From positions 40,620 through 104,619 of the forward strand of contig NZ_JABBJF010000015.1 of assembly GCF_014218705.1 (NCBI RefSeq): DNA of 64,000 bases, in the 5' to 3' direction. The position numbers and the translations under genes are program-made. Origin of the DNA: Kluyvera sichuanensis (lineage in GTDB: Bacteria; Pseudomonadota; Gammaproteobacteria; Enterobacterales; Enterobacteriaceae). Under the pieces are notes generated by a model. It saw nothing but the letters and a program-made list of their open reading frames with translations. It was not told where the DNA came from and did not search any database. Positions 46,715 to 57,470 of this stretch are shown here, piece by piece (the first letter of the stretch is position 1; each line of letters opens with the position of its first letter).

Positions 46715-46858
46715 TCCCTCCGTTGAAGTGTGCTGGCTTCGGTTTGCGCACTTCGACAATGACAAACACGCCGACTTTGCTCTGCCTATGACGATAACGC
46801 CCTGGTTATCGTGCGGTAAAAGGCAGATGTTGATTGCAATTCCCCCAGAAATGAGTAA

Positions 46859-47185
<327 letters not shown>

Positions 47186-47203
47186 TCTGTCACGGTGGTC
47201 ATG

Positions 47204-47752
47204 ATGAGCAAGCAACACACCGCACAAGCACCTGTTGATCCGATCGTATTGGGGAAAATGGGTTCTTCCTACGGTATCCGTGGTTGGCTCAGAGTGTTTT
47301 CCTCCACCGAAGACGCCGAAAGCATTTTTGACTATCAGCCCTGGTTAATCCAGAAGGCGGGTCAGTGGCAGACCGTTGAGCTGGAAAGCTGGCGCTACCA
47401 CAATCAGGATATCGTCATTAAACTGAAAGGCGTTGACGATCGCGATGCCGCGAATCTGCTGACGAACTGCGAAATTATCGTAGATTCCTCGCAGCTGCCG
47501 GCGCTGGAAGATGGAAGCTATTACTGGAAAGACCTGATGGGCTGCCAGGTAGTGACCACTGAAGGCTACGGTCTCGGTAAAGTCATCGATATGATGGAAA
47601 CCGGGTCAAATGACGTTCTCGTCATTAAGGCAAACCTGAAAGATGCATTTGGCATCAAGGAGCGGTTGGTTCCGTTCCTCGATGGGCAGGTTATCAAGAA
47701 AGTCGATCTCGCTACTCGTACTATCGAAGTAGATTGGGATCCTGGTTTTTAA
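47204..47752 (+). CDS. rimM: Ribosome maturation factor RimM
   Basis: A 182-residue 30S assembly factor that binds S19. It has the N-terminal beta-barrel ([20 protein letters not shown]) and C-terminal PRC-barrel ([15 protein letters not shown]). The ATG at 47204 is chosen over that at 47201 or 47195 to match E. coli. It lies 18 bp after rpsP. Confidence 0.96.
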   Translation: MSKQHTAQAPVDPIVLGKMGSSYGIRGWLRVFSSTEDAESIFDYQPWLIQKAGQWQTVELESWRYHNQDIVIKLKGVDDRDAANLLTNCEIIVDSSQLPALEDGSYYWKDLMGCQVVTTEGYGLGKVIDMMETGSNDVLVIKANLKDAFGIKERLVPFLDGQVIKKVDLATRTIEVDWDPGF

Positions 47753-47782
47753 ACCACCGGATAAACGGTAAAAGACGGCGCT

Positions 47783-48550
47783 ATGTGGATTGGCATAATT
47801 AGCCTGTTTCCTGAAATGTTCCGCGCAATTACCGATTACGGGGTAACTGGCCGGGCAGTTAAAAATGGCCTGCTGAACATCCAGAGCTGGAGTCCTCGTG
47901 ATTTCACGCATGACCGGCACCGTACCGTGGACGATCGTCCTTACGGCGGCGGACCGGGGATGTTAATGATGGTGCAACCTTTACGGGACGCCATTCATGC
48001 AGCAAAAGCCGCGGCAGGTGAAGGCGCGAAGGTGATTTATCTGTCACCTCAGGGACGCAAGCTTGATCAAGCGGGCGTCAGCGAACTGGCCACGAATCAA
48101 AAGCTGATTCTGGTATGTGGTCGCTACGAAGGCATAGATGAGCGCGTGATTCAGACCGAGATTGACGAAGAATGGTCTATCGGCGATTACGTTCTCAGCG
48201 GTGGTGAGTTACCGGCAATGACGCTGATCGACTCCGTGTCCCGGTTTATTCCGGGTGTACTGGGCCATGAAGCTTCGGCATTCGAAGATTCGTTTGCTGA
48301 TGGATTGCTGGACTGTCCACACTATACTCGCCCTGAAGTGTTGGAAGGGATGGAGGTACCGCCGGTTCTGCTGTCGGGAAACCATGCTGAGATACGTCGC
48401 TGGCGTTTGAAGCAGTCGCTGGGCCGCTCCTGGCTTAGAAGACCTGAACTTCTGGAAAACCTGGCTCTGACTGAAGAGCAAGCAAGGTTGCTGGCGGAGT
48501 TCAAACAGGAACACGCACAACAGCAACATAAACATGATGGGCTGGTCTGA
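47783..48550 (+). CDS. trmD: tRNA (guanine-N1)-methyltransferase
   Basis: A 255-residue SPOUT enzyme that methylates G37 of tRNAs. It has [25 protein letters not shown] and the [15 protein letters not shown] knot region. It follows rimM by 30 bp in the ribosomal operon. Confidence 0.98.
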   Translation: MWIGIISLFPEMFRAITDYGVTGRAVKNGLLNIQSWSPRDFTHDRHRTVDDRPYGGGPGMLMMVQPLRDAIHAAKAAAGEGAKVIYLSPQGRKLDQAGVSELATNQKLILVCGRYEGIDERVIQTEIDEEWSIGDYVLSGGELPAMTLIDSVSRFIPGVLGHEASAFEDSFADGLLDCPHYTRPEVLEGMEVPPVLLSGNHAEIRRWRLKQSLGRSWLRRPELLENLALTEEQARLLAEFKQEHAQQQHKHDGLV

Positions 48551-48588
48551 GACCCCCAAATATCAGTTTACCCAGGATAAGAGATTAA

Positions 48589-48939
<351 letters not shown>

Positions 48940-48965
48940 GATTCGCGCAAGCGACATCCTGTTAA

Positions 48966-48996
48966 AAAGGGCTGGCCGAAAGGCTGGCCCTTTTTT
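48966..48996 (+). terminator. Terminator of the rpsP-rplS operon
   Basis: A 12-bp stem with two G-T pairs (AAAGGGCTGGCC / GGCTGGCCCTTT), a GAAA loop and a run of six T. Confidence 0.88.
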
Positions 48997-49026
48997 ATGC
49001 CTGCATTTTGTGGATCGTGTAGATAT

Positions 49027-49053
49027 AAAAAAACCTGCCGAGGCAGGTTTTCT
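49027..49053 (-). terminator. Terminator of the YadA-like gene
   Basis: On the minus strand AACCTGCC-TC-GGCAGGTT is followed by seven T, 22 bp after the gene's stop. On the plus strand the T-run is shorter. Confidence 0.85.
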
Positions 49054-49074
49054 CATATGAGATTTCTGGTTGCA

Positions 49075-50250
49075 TTACCAACCGTAGGCCACACCCCCGC
49101 CAACAACGAAGTCCCGCTGTGAATCATCAGAGACCGACGCTTTTACCACTACATGTTCAGTTGCTCGTGTTGAGAAACCTACAGCCAGGGCCGATTCACC
49201 GTCAGTAGTACCTACACCAGCCCCTACTGCGAACGTTTGGGAGTTCAGTACCTGTGGGATATTTGCCATAGCCGCTACGCCAGCAATGCCTGCGGAGGCT
49301 CGTTTGCGGTTTTCGTCGATCTTTTTATCCAGGTTCTCAAAGTTACTATTACCGTTTTCTAATGCCTCAATACGTTGTTCATGATCCGCAATACTTGCTG
49401 AGTTTCTGGAAACCGCAACGTCAGTTTTTTGTTGGGCAGCCCTGGTTGATTGAAGGCCACCAGATACTTGAGCAATGTTAGTTTTATTCTGGTCGATCTG
49501 ATCGGTGTCTATCTTAATTGCATTTCTTGTAGCCTGCAGGCCGCCGGAGATCTGAGCGATATTGGTTTTGTTCTCGTCAATCTGGGTCGTGTTAGCCTTG
49601 ATCGCATCGTTAGCTGATTGCAGACCGCCGGAGACCTGAGCGATGTTGGTTTTGTTCTCGTCAATCTGGGTTGTGTTAGCCTTGATAGCATCGTTAGCTG
49701 ATTGCAGACCGCCGGAGACCTGAGCGATGTTGGTTTTGTTCTCGTCAATCTGGGTTGTGTTAGCCTTGATAGCATCGTTAGCTGATTGCAGGCCGCCGGA
49801 GACCTGAGCGATGTTGGTTTTGTTCTCGTCAATCTGGGTCGTGTTAGCCTTGATCGCATCGTTGGCTGATTGCAGGCCACCGGAGACCTGAGCGATGTTA
49901 GTTTTGTTCTCGTCAATCTGGGTTGTGTTAGCCTTGATCGCATCGTTGGCCGATTTCAGGCCGCCGGAGACCTGAGCGATATTGGTTTTGTTCTCGTCAA
50001 TCTGGGTTGTGTTAGCCTTGATTGCGCTGTTGGCCTTTAGCAAGTCGCTGGATTGTTGGGTGATGTTAGCAGCATTATTGGCCGTTTCGTTGTTAAACGC
50101 TTCCAGGTCGTAGCTGCTGCCAGCCTCGCCAACGATATTAAAAGTACCACTTGAGTAGTTTTCCTGTACCGCGTGAGCCGCGATAGGGGATGTAATAATC
50201 GCGGCGATAAGAATATTAAGGATAGTCTTTTGCATTTGTCTGTTCATCAT
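49075..50250 (-). CDS. YadA-like trimeric autotransporter adhesin, small
   Basis: A 391-residue protein with a signal peptide (cleavage after AAHA, residue about 27). Seven tandem 28-residue repeats follow (residues 73-268, consensus AIKANTTQIDENKTNIAQVS), which look like a coiled-coil stalk. The C-terminal end is a YadA anchor (KRASAGIAGVAAMANIPQ, then AVGAGVGTTDGESALAVGFS, ending AYGW). It should form trimers in the outer membrane. No globular head domain is seen, so binding may lie in the stalk or the short N-terminal part. Start is uncertain among the ATGs at 50250, 50247 and 50235. It interrupts the usual rplS-aroF order. Confidence 0.88.
   Translation of the reverse strand: MMNRQMQKTILNILIAAIITSPIAAHAVQENYSSGTFNIVGEAGSSYDLEAFNNETANNAANITQQSSDLLKANSAIKANTTQIDENKTNIAQVSGGLKSANDAIKANTTQIDENKTNIAQVSGGLQSANDAIKANTTQIDENKTNIAQVSGGLQSANDAIKANTTQIDENKTNIAQVSGGLQSANDAIKANTTQIDENKTNIAQVSGGLQSANDAIKANTTQIDENKTNIAQISGGLQATRNAIKIDTDQIDQNKTNIAQVSGGLQSTRAAQQKTDVAVSRNSASIADHEQRIEALENGNSNFENLDKKIDENRKRASAGIAGVAAMANIPQVLNSQTFAVGAGVGTTDGESALAVGFSTRATEHVVVKASVSDDSQRDFVVGGGVAYGW
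49447..50034 (-). repeat. Seven tandem 84-bp coding repeats
   Basis: A period of 84 bp is visible, for example GAGACCTGAGCGATGTT at 49631, 49715 and 49799. The inner four units are nearly identical and the outer ones have diverged. Copy number can change by slippage or recombination in multiples that keep the frame. Confidence 0.9.
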
Positions 50251-51091
50251 TATCTTACTAAATTGGATGGCAATAGCTGTACCGTTTTAGTGCAGCTAAT
50301 TCTTTTTTTGTGATGTTGCGTTATTGATTGTTATTCTCTACAGGGTTCGCACAGAGCGAACCCTCATGATGTAATATCACAAGTGGCGGTATTTTATTTT
50401 TAGTGAAAAATACAGGTTCAATATTATTTATTCAAATTAAATAAAGGTTCATAAATAATGGTTTAATTGTTAAATAATAAGCGAAAGTCGCGCGGATAGC
50501 GGTCTGTGAGGAATTTTCCTCTCAAACTGATGATTGTATACATTCAAATTACTTTGATTTTTATCAATGTTTTTTAGTCGGGAAATAGTATTAATTGCAT
50601 TCGAAAGCCATGTTTTTTGATGTAATTGATAATGACTTTGATGTTTGTTGTCGCGGAGTGGTTTTTTTATCGATATAGAATGGTTATTAGTTTTTTGCCG
50701 TGATAGATCATTTTTATACCATGTGATTTTTTACTCAAGTACATTTAACTTTAATTAAATAATTATAAAATATATATCGATCATTTATCATACAAATGAT
50801 GTTGGTTTTAATTTCGCAGGAAACTGATGCCTGTGAAATAGATAACAAGCTAAGATAATTACTGGGCAGTGGGTAGGGGTTATAAAGATGTATTATAAAG
50901 ATATAATATATTTTCTATAAACTCATCTTAGTGCAGGAATGGAAATATTAATCGCAATGGGTGTTTCTTAATTAAGAGAAGGGAACGATCCCTCTCCATA
51001 AATAACCACATTCTTTTTGTTTCGAAAACACTATTCCTTAACATATCGAGGTTAAATCATTTACAATGCTCGCTCGCAGCAGGAGAGCAGT
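50251..51091. other. AT-rich intergenic region of 841 bp
   Basis: No supported gene. It holds an inverted repeat at 50342-50364 (AGGGTTCGC / GCGAACCCT) without a T-run, the presumed promoters of the YadA-like gene and of the DUF2946 gene, and long A/T tracts that may bind H-NS. I see no tRNA or insertion sequence. Confidence 0.5.
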
Positions 51092-51499
51092 GTGGGCAGA
51101 CGAGTCTTCAACATCACAGCACTAAAACAGCGAGCCGCCTGGCTTGCGCTGTTTGCTATGGCGTTGATTATTGTTGCCCCGCTCATCTCGATGTCGCTGC
51201 AGCAATCGCCAATGAGCGCTATGCCGGGCATGCATCATGACATGAGCATGTCGATGCCAATGTCGGCTCATCATTCTGCCCCTGAAAGCATGCCTATCGA
51301 TCACGGTGAGGCCTGCGGCTACTGCGTGCTTCTCACCCATGTCCCGGGCCTGATTCTGGCCCTGTGCGTTTTGCTAAGTGCACTGATGCTTCGGGTGACG
51401 ACCGCGCCTTTCCCGTCGTTGGTTTTACACTGGCGTGACTTCCCCTGGCTTTTCCCCGATACCCGTGCGCCACCGGCGCCGTCTGCTTTGCCTGCTTAA
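51092..51499 (+). CDS. DUF2946-family membrane protein
   Basis: A 135-residue protein starting at GTG behind AGGAG. It has one N-terminal membrane helix (about 14-34), a Met/His-rich periplasmic segment (MPGMHHDMSMSMPM, then AHHSAP), a CGYC pair, and a second helix (LILALCVLLSALML). The Met/His clusters suggest binding of copper or another metal, and DUF2946 genes often sit beside TonB-receptor or PepSY genes. It is followed after 55 bp by the PepSY gene, which fits a joint role in metal uptake or reduction. Confidence 0.8.
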   Translation: MGRRVFNITALKQRAAWLALFAMALIIVAPLISMSLQQSPMSAMPGMHHDMSMSMPMSAHHSAPESMPIDHGEACGYCVLLTHVPGLILALCVLLSALMLRVTTAPFPSLVLHWRDFPWLFPDTRAPPAPSALPA

Positions 51500-51554
51500 T
51501 AACGATAACTGACGCTTTAGCGTCTCATCGCTCTCGTTTGCATAAAGGAAGAGT

Positions 51555-52925
51555 ATGACAACCTGCACCTCGCGGGCGGCATGGGTGCACCTACTGCGCC
51601 GCCTGCATTTTTTTATCGGCCTGTTTGTCGGGCCTTTTATTTTCGTTGCGGCCTTAACCGGCACGCTGTATGTGGCCACGCCTCAGCTGGAGAACCTGAT
51701 GTATCGTCAGGCGCTGCAAGGGGAGATGAGTGGTGAACGGCATTCGCTCGCTGAACAAATTGCCGTGGCTGAACGTTCGTTGGGTACACCGCTGCGTCTG
51801 AGCGCGGTGCGGCCTGCGCTGGAAGTGGGGGAGACGACACGGGTGATGTTCGACGACCCCGCGCTTGCGCCCTCTGAGAATCGCGCGATCTTTATCGACC
51901 CGATAACCCTCGCGATAAAGGGCGATATGACAGTCTACGGCACCAGCGGGATCTTACCGTTGCGCCAGTGGATTGATTATGCCCATCGCTCGCTGCTGTT
52001 GGGGGATATCGGGCGTTTGTATAGTGAGCTGGCGGCATCATGGATGTGGATTGCTGCGCTGGGTGGGGTTGCACTGTGGGCCTTTACCCGGCCAAAACGC
52101 CGTATTAAAAACCGCCTGCAGAATACCCGCCGCGTTCACGTTACGCTTGGCTGGTGCCTGCTTGCTGGCATGCTGCTGTTTTCGGCGACCGGCTTAACCT
52201 GGTCCCAATGGGCGGGCGGCAACGTTGATAAGCTTCGTGCCACCTTTGGCTGGTTGACGCCGCAGGTGAATACTCAGCTACACGGTAGTGAGGCGATGGT
52301 GATGGACCCGCATGCGGAGCATCATGCTCATCATCAGGGTATGGTGATGAGTGAGCCGCCGATCGCCGTGGATCGGATTGATGCGATCCTCCTGGTGGCA
52401 CAACGAGGCGGTATTGATGCAACACATCTCGAAATCCGGCCACCGCGCAGTGTGGATCGCGCCTGGACGGTGACAGAAATCGATCGCCGCTGGCCGACGC
52501 AGGTTGATGCGGTGGCTATCGATCCCGGCTCGCTGGCTATTCTCGACTATACCCAGTTTGCCGATTTCCCGCTGATGGCAAAACTCACCCGTTGGGGCGT
52601 GGATTTCCACATGGGCGTACTGTTCGGCCTGCCTAACCAACTGCTGCTGATGGCGTTTGGCCTGGCGCTCTGCGTCGCGATTTTCATGGGCTATCGTCTC
52701 TGGTGGATCAAACGCCCGGCGCAGTCATCGGTGAGCCCTGTCCAGACGTTGGCGCAAAGCTGGCTGGCGCTGGCTCTCCCTGGCAGGGTTCTCACACTAC
52801 TGCTGGCGATAGCGTTCGGCCTGGCGTTGCCGGTGATGGGGGCGAGCCTGCTACTGTTTGTGATTATCGACTGGCTACGCTGGCGTAATACGGTGGTTCA
52901 GCGGGTGTCGCAGACGGCTGAGTAG
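51555..52925 (+). CDS. PepSY-associated membrane protein
   Basis: A 456-residue inner-membrane protein of the PiuB/PepSY_TM family. It has a first helix (FFIGLFVGPFIFVAALTGTLY), a PepSY-type periplasmic domain, helices near 160-220, a His-rich loop (DPHAEHHAHHQGM), a second PepSY region and two or three C-terminal helices. Some family members reduce ferric siderophores using heme; conserved His in the helices would be the ligands. The His-rich loop next to the Met/His-rich DUF2946 protein suggests metal handling. Confidence 0.82.
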   Translation: MTTCTSRAAWVHLLRRLHFFIGLFVGPFIFVAALTGTLYVATPQLENLMYRQALQGEMSGERHSLAEQIAVAERSLGTPLRLSAVRPALEVGETTRVMFDDPALAPSENRAIFIDPITLAIKGDMTVYGTSGILPLRQWIDYAHRSLLLGDIGRLYSELAASWMWIAALGGVALWAFTRPKRRIKNRLQNTRRVHVTLGWCLLAGMLLFSATGLTWSQWAGGNVDKLRATFGWLTPQVNTQLHGSEAMVMDPHAEHHAHHQGMVMSEPPIAVDRIDAILLVAQRGGIDATHLEIRPPRSVDRAWTVTEIDRRWPTQVDAVAIDPGSLAILDYTQFADFPLMAKLTRWGVDFHMGVLFGLPNQLLLMAFGLALCVAIFMGYRLWWIKRPAQSSVSPVQTLAQSWLALALPGRVLTLLLAIAFGLALPVMGASLLLFVIIDWLRWRNTVVQRVSQTAE

Positions 52926-52952
52926 CGGCCTCAGTGCCGTTGTGGATCGTAG

Positions 52953-52980
52953 GGCGAGCACGCAGGTGCTCGCCTTTTTT
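52953..52980 (+). terminator. Terminator after the PepSY gene
   Basis: GGCGAGCA and TGCTCGCC form a perfect 8-bp stem and six T follow. Confidence 0.88.
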
Positions 52981-52985
52981 ATCTG

Positions 52986-53088
52986 TGTAATTTTTTATTT
53001 ACATTTATTGGGCGATTATTTTGCGATTAAATGGCATCTGTAAACAATAATTTACGAATTTTGGATTGAAATCTTTACTCGTTATGAT
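52986..53088 (+). promoter_or_regulatory. aroF promoter with TyrR boxes
   Basis: Two strong TyrR boxes fit TGTAAA-N6-TTTACA: TGTAAT-TTTTTA-TTTACA at 52986-53003 and TGTAAA-CAATAA-TTTACG at 53039-53056. A weak third, TGGATT-GAAATC-TTTACT, lies at 53062-53079. The third overlaps a -35/-10 pair (TTGGAT at 53061, TATGAT at 53083, 16 bp apart). This is the three-box layout of E. coli aroF, which TyrR represses with tyrosine. Confidence 0.85.
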
Positions 53089-53151
53089 ATTGTGGCTGCA
53101 CCTCATTGAGGAAACCACTATCGCAAACGAGCCATAACAGGTAATGCCAAC

Positions 53152-54222
53152 ATGCAAAAAGACGCGCTGAATAACGTAAATATCGCCGATGAACAGATTC
53201 TGATCACCCCGGATCAGTTGAAAGCTGAATTCCCGCTCACCGTTGAGCAGGAAGCGCAAATCGCCCAGTCACGTAAAACGATTTCTGACATTATCGCCGG
53301 CCGCGATCCGCGCCTGCTGGTAGTGTGTGGGCCTTGCTCTATTCACGATCCTGAAGCTGCCATCGAATACGCGCGTCGATTTAAAACCCTTGCGGAAGAG
53401 GTCAGCGATAGCCTCTACCTGGTTATGCGCGTCTATTTTGAAAAGCCTCGTACTACCGTTGGCTGGAAAGGGCTTATCAACGATCCGCACATGGATGGCT
53501 CGTTTGATGTGGAAGGTGGTCTGAAAATTGCGCGTAATTTGTTGGTAGAACTGGTCAGCATGGGGCTGCCGCTGGCAACCGAAGCGCTGGACCCGAACAG
53601 CCCACAATACCTGGGCGACCTGTTTAGCTGGTCTGCGATTGGTGCGCGTACTACCGAATCTCAAACCCACCGTGAAATGGCGTCTGGTCTGTCGATGCCG
53701 GTTGGTTTCAAAAACGGTACCGATGGTTCACTGGCGACCGCTATCAACGCCATGCGTGCAGCGGCTATGCCACACCGCTTTGTCGGTATCAACCAGGCCG
53801 GTCAGGTCTGCCTGCTGCGTACTCAGGGTAACCCGGATGGCCATGTGATCCTGCGCGGCGGTAAAAAACCGAACTACGGCCCGGAAGATGTAGCGCAGTG
53901 TGAAAAAGAGATGGAACAAGCAGGACTGCGCGCATCGCTGATGGTAGATTGCAGTCATGGTAATTCCAATAAAGACTACCGCCGTCAGCCTGCGGTGGCG
54001 GAATCCGTTGTCGCACAGATCAAGGATGGTAACCGTTCCATTATTGGTCTGATGATTGAGAGCAATATTCACGAAGGTAACCAGTCTTCCGAGCAGCCGC
54101 GCTGTGAGATGAAATACGGCGTATCGGTCACCGATGCTTGCATCAGCTGGGAAGCGACGGATGCGCTGCTGCGTGAGCTCGACAAGGATTTGCGTGGCCA
54201 TCTGGCGGCTCGTCTGGCGTAA
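53152..54222 (+). CDS. aroF: DAHP synthase, tyrosine-sensitive
   Basis: A 356-residue enzyme that joins phosphoenolpyruvate and erythrose 4-phosphate, the first step of the shikimate pathway. It has VVCGPCSIHDPEAA, KPRTTVGWKGL, GARTTESQTHRE and DCSHGNSNKD. The isozyme is called AroF because it precedes tyrA by nine bases behind TyrR boxes. Length equals E. coli AroF. Confidence 0.97.
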   Translation: MQKDALNNVNIADEQILITPDQLKAEFPLTVEQEAQIAQSRKTISDIIAGRDPRLLVVCGPCSIHDPEAAIEYARRFKTLAEEVSDSLYLVMRVYFEKPRTTVGWKGLINDPHMDGSFDVEGGLKIARNLLVELVSMGLPLATEALDPNSPQYLGDLFSWSAIGARTTESQTHREMASGLSMPVGFKNGTDGSLATAINAMRAAAMPHRFVGINQAGQVCLLRTQGNPDGHVILRGGKKPNYGPEDVAQCEKEMEQAGLRASLMVDCSHGNSNKDYRRQPAVAESVVAQIKDGNRSIIGLMIESNIHEGNQSSEQPRCEMKYGVSVTDACISWEATDALLRELDKDLRGHLAARLA

Positions 54223-54231
54223 GAGGATTGT

Positions 54232-55353
54232 ATGGTTGCTGAACTGACCGCGCTGCGCGATCAAATTGATGAAGTAGATAAAGCGCTGCTGAGCCTGCTG
54301 GCTAAGCGCCTGGAACTGGTGGCGGAAGTCGGGGAAGTCAAAAGCAAATATGGCTTACCGATTTACGTCCCGGAGCGTGAAGCTTCTATGCTGGCTTCAC
54401 GCCGCAGAGAGGCGGCCGCGTTGGGCGTGCCGCCCGATTTGATTGAAGATGTGCTGCGTCGCGTAATGCGTGAATCTTACTCCAGCGAAAACGATAAAGG
54501 CTTTAAAACCCTTTATCCGTCGCTGCGCCCGGTGGTGATCGTGGGTGGTGGTGGCCAGATGGGACGGCTGTTTGAAAAGATGCTGACGCTGTCAGGCTAT
54601 CAGGTACGGACGCTGGAGAAAGATGACTGGGCACGCGCGCCAGAGTTGGTCGCTGACGCCGGAATGGTGATTGTCAGCGTCCCTATCCACGTGACCGAGC
54701 AAATCATTGAGAAGCTGCCGCCGCTGCCAGCGGATTGTATTCTTGTCGATCTGGCGTCGGTGAAAGCGGGCCCGTTACAGGCCATGCTTTCCGCGCACCA
54801 GGGCCCCGTTTTAGGGCTGCACCCGATGTTTGGCCCGGACAGCGGCAGCCTGGCAAAACAGGTGGTGGTGTACTGCGATGGCCGTCAGCCGGAAGCGTAC
54901 CAGTGGTTCCTCGAACAGATTCAGGTCTGGGGCGCGCGTCTGCATCGCATCAGCGCAGTAGAGCACGACCAGAACATGGCCTTTATCCAGGCGCTGCGCC
55001 ACTTTGCGACCTTCGCTTACGGCCTGCATTTGGCGGAAGAGAACGTCCAGCTAGAGCAACTGCTGGCGCTCTCGTCACCGATTTACCGCCTCGAACTGGC
55101 GATGGTCGGGCGACTGTTCGCTCAGGACCCGCAGCTGTATGCTGACATCATTATGTCGTCCGGTAACAACCTGGCGCTGATTAAACGCTACTACCAGCGC
55201 TTTGGTGAGGCTATCGGCCTGCTGGAGCAGGGGAACAAGCAGGCGTTTATCGACAGCTTCCGCAAAGTTGAACACTGGTTCGGTGACTACGCGCAGCGCT
55301 TCCAGAGTGAGAGCCGCGTCCTGTTACGGCAGGCGAACGACAGTCGGCAATAA
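54232..55353 (+). CDS. tyrA: Chorismate mutase / prephenate dehydrogenase
   Basis: A 373-residue bifunctional enzyme. The AroQ chorismate mutase part (residues 1 to about 90, [19 protein letters not shown]) is followed by an NAD-binding prephenate dehydrogenase ([17 protein letters not shown]). It makes 4-hydroxyphenylpyruvate for tyrosine and is inhibited by tyrosine. It forms an operon with aroF and ends at a strong terminator. Confidence 0.97.
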   Translation: MVAELTALRDQIDEVDKALLSLLAKRLELVAEVGEVKSKYGLPIYVPEREASMLASRRREAAALGVPPDLIEDVLRRVMRESYSSENDKGFKTLYPSLRPVVIVGGGGQMGRLFEKMLTLSGYQVRTLEKDDWARAPELVADAGMVIVSVPIHVTEQIIEKLPPLPADCILVDLASVKAGPLQAMLSAHQGPVLGLHPMFGPDSGSLAKQVVVYCDGRQPEAYQWFLEQIQVWGARLHRISAVEHDQNMAFIQALRHFATFAYGLHLAEENVQLEQLLALSSPIYRLELAMVGRLFAQDPQLYADIIMSSGNNLALIKRYYQRFGEAIGLLEQGNKQAFIDSFRKVEHWFGDYAQRFQSESRVLLRQANDSRQ

Positions 55354-55371
55354 CGAAACTGTATATACTTG

Positions 55372-55402
55372 AAAGCCAGGGGAAATCCTCTGGCTTTTTT
55401 TA
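55372..55402 (+). terminator. Terminator of aroF-tyrA
   Basis: AAAGCCAG and CTGGCTTT with a GGGGAAATCCT inner part, followed by a T-run. It lies only a few bases before the next gene. Confidence 0.85.
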
Positions 55403-55406
55403 TGGG

Positions 55407-56288
55407 ATGAACAGAATGGCTGACGCAAACCTGCTGTTTGATTACACCGGCCACCTGCCGGAATGCCCGACCTGGAGCGAAGCGGAACAAGCGCTTTACT
55501 GGGCCGATATCATGGAGTGTGAAATTCACCGCTATGCGCTGGCGACCGGTGAGCACCGGGTTTTACAGTTCCCGGAAGAGGTGGGCTGTTTTTCCCTGCG
55601 GGAAAACGGTGGCTTTATTGTCGCTCTACGCAGCGCCATCTGGCTTGCCGACAGCCGTGGACTGCTGCAGCATAAAGTTTGCGATAACCCGAGTAACCCT
55701 CAGCTGGCACGCTTTAACGACGGCGGTACTGACCGTGATGGGCGCTTTTACGCCGGCACCTTCTGGGGACCGGGTGACTATAACGGCGCGCTGCTGGTGC
55801 GGATTGATAATCAGCTGACGCCGAAAGTGGTGCAGTGCGATATTCACGGCGCCAACGGGCTGGCCTTTAGCGAAGATAAACGCTGGATGTATACCTCGGA
55901 TACGCCAAACGGCGTGATTTATCGTACGCCGCTGGATGAGCATGGCGAGCCGCAAAAGCGTGAGGTGTTTCGTCAGTTTAAAGCGGGAGAAGGCATTCCT
56001 GACGGGGCGGCTATCGACGAAGAAGGATGCTACTGGAGCGCGATGTTTGACGGCTGGCGGATTGCACGCTTCTCACCAACGGGTGAACAGCTCGCCGAGT
56101 ATCGTTTGCCGGTGCGCTGCCCGACGATGGTGTGCTTTGGTGGCGCGGATAGGCGCACGCTGTTTATCACCACCACCCGCGAGAATATGTCGGCGGAGGA
56201 GGTGGCGCAGTATCCGCTTTCCGGCGCCATCTTCACCCTGCCGGTAGAGGTAGCAGGGATGAAGAAGCTGCCGTTTATTGAACGTTAA
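55407..56288 (+). CDS. SMP-30/gluconolactonase-like protein
   Basis: A 293-residue six-bladed beta-propeller of the SMP-30/LRE family. Typical signatures are [19 protein letters not shown] (metal-ligand Glu), [17 protein letters not shown] (Asn-Asp ligands), and [11 protein letters not shown]. Likely a metal-dependent lactonase for a sugar acid lactone; the substrate is not known. The ATG at 55416 has a better placed GGGATGA upstream. It lies right after the tyrA terminator and its stop overlaps that of pheA by four bases, tail to tail. It does not occur here in E. coli K-12. Confidence 0.85.
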   Translation: MNRMADANLLFDYTGHLPECPTWSEAEQALYWADIMECEIHRYALATGEHRVLQFPEEVGCFSLRENGGFIVALRSAIWLADSRGLLQHKVCDNPSNPQLARFNDGGTDRDGRFYAGTFWGPGDYNGALLVRIDNQLTPKVVQCDIHGANGLAFSEDKRWMYTSDTPNGVIYRTPLDEHGEPQKREVFRQFKAGEGIPDGAAIDEEGCYWSAMFDGWRIARFSPTGEQLAEYRLPVRCPTMVCFGGADRRTLFITTTRENMSAEEVAQYPLSGAIFTLPVEVAGMKKLPFIER

Positions 56289-57445
56289 ACCGGGTCGACG
56301 GGGACCACGTTTTCGCTTGGGTAGCAGCCCAGCACTTTCATGGAACGGGTGATCCCGGAGAGTTCTTTCAGCGCCTTTTGCATCGGCAGGGATTCCAGGT
56401 TGGCCTGGATGTCGAGATAAAACATCTCTTCCCACGGGTTGCCATGAATAGGACGTGATTCGAGCTTGGTCATGATCAGGTTGTGGTTGCGCAGGACCAG
56501 CAGCGCTTCAACCAGCGCACCGGCCTGTTGTCCGGTCGCGATAAGCAGGGTCGTTTTCGCTGGAACCTGATCGGAGACGTTCACCGATTTGCGTGCCAGC
56601 ACCAGGAAGCGGGTAATGTTCTGCGTCTGGTTAGCCTGGCAATGCTCCAGTACCTGCAGGCCGTACAGCTTGCCACCGGCTTCACTGCCCAGCGCGGCAA
56701 CGGTCGGGGAGTTGGCCTGCGCCACTTTTTCCATCGCCGCCGAGGTGCTCTCGGTGTACACAATTTTCCACTGCGGGTAGTGGCTCAGGAACTGGCTGCA
56801 CTGCTGGAACGGCTGCGGGTGGCTGTAGACCGTCTCGATGGTTTCAAGCGTCGTTGTACCGTTCACCAGCACGCAGTGGTCGATAGGCACCGTCATCTCG
56901 CCCACAATCGACAGGCTGGTGTGCTGCAACAGATCGTAGACATCGTTAATCCCGCCGGAGCTGGTATTTTCAATCGGCACGACGGCGTAGTCGGCCTGAC
57001 CGGTCTCGACCTGATTAAAGATATCGGCGAACTTCAGGCAGCCGCTTTCGATGAACTGTTCAAAGTGGCGAGCGGCGTACTGACGTGCCGCCAGATGGGA
57101 GTACGACCCTTTTGGTCCCAGAAACGCGATGCGCGCTGAGTGCGGGTTAATCTGGTTTAAATGCTGTTGCAGCAGGGTTTGCTGGGTCAGGACAGAATCT
57201 TCAATGATGAGCTGGAACAGCCGCGTGATGTAGTGCGCATCAAGCTGGTGGGTTTTGCCGATGGTGATAAGACGCTCCAGCAGGTCACGCTCGCGGTCGA
57301 TGTCGCGCACCGGGCGATGGGAGGCCAGCTTGGCTTTGCCAACTTCCACGGCGAGGCCGCGGCGTTCTGCCAGCAGGCTGACCAGTTTTTCATCGAGGGC
57401 GCTTATCTTATCGCGTATTGCCAGTAACGGGTTTTCCGAAGTCAT
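56285..57445 (-). CDS. pheA: Chorismate mutase / prephenate dehydratase
   Basis: A 386-residue bifunctional enzyme for phenylalanine. It has an N-terminal chorismate mutase ([20 protein letters not shown]), a dehydratase domain ([18 protein letters not shown], then [14 protein letters not shown] and [11 protein letters not shown]), and a C-terminal ACT domain ([17 protein letters not shown]) for feedback by phenylalanine. The start MTSENPLLA matches E. coli; the frame continues eight codons upstream. Expression is set by the pheL attenuator. Confidence 0.97.
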   Translation of the reverse strand: MTSENPLLAIRDKISALDEKLVSLLAERRGLAVEVGKAKLASHRPVRDIDRERDLLERLITIGKTHQLDAHYITRLFQLIIEDSVLTQQTLLQQHLNQINPHSARIAFLGPKGSYSHLAARQYAARHFEQFIESGCLKFADIFNQVETGQADYAVVPIENTSSGGINDVYDLLQHTSLSIVGEMTVPIDHCVLVNGTTTLETIETVYSHPQPFQQCSQFLSHYPQWKIVYTESTSAAMEKVAQANSPTVAALGSEAGGKLYGLQVLEHCQANQTQNITRFLVLARKSVNVSDQVPAKTTLLIATGQQAGALVEALLVLRNHNLIMTKLESRPIHGNPWEEMFYLDIQANLESLPMQKALKELSGITRSMKVLGCYPSENVVPVDPV

Positions 57446-57470
57446 CATGTTTGCCTTTCTTGTTATCAAT

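Noticed and set aside
49447..50034. Possible CRISPR array
   Set aside because: The 84-bp units are contiguous with no variable spacers and encode a regular protein repeat in frame.
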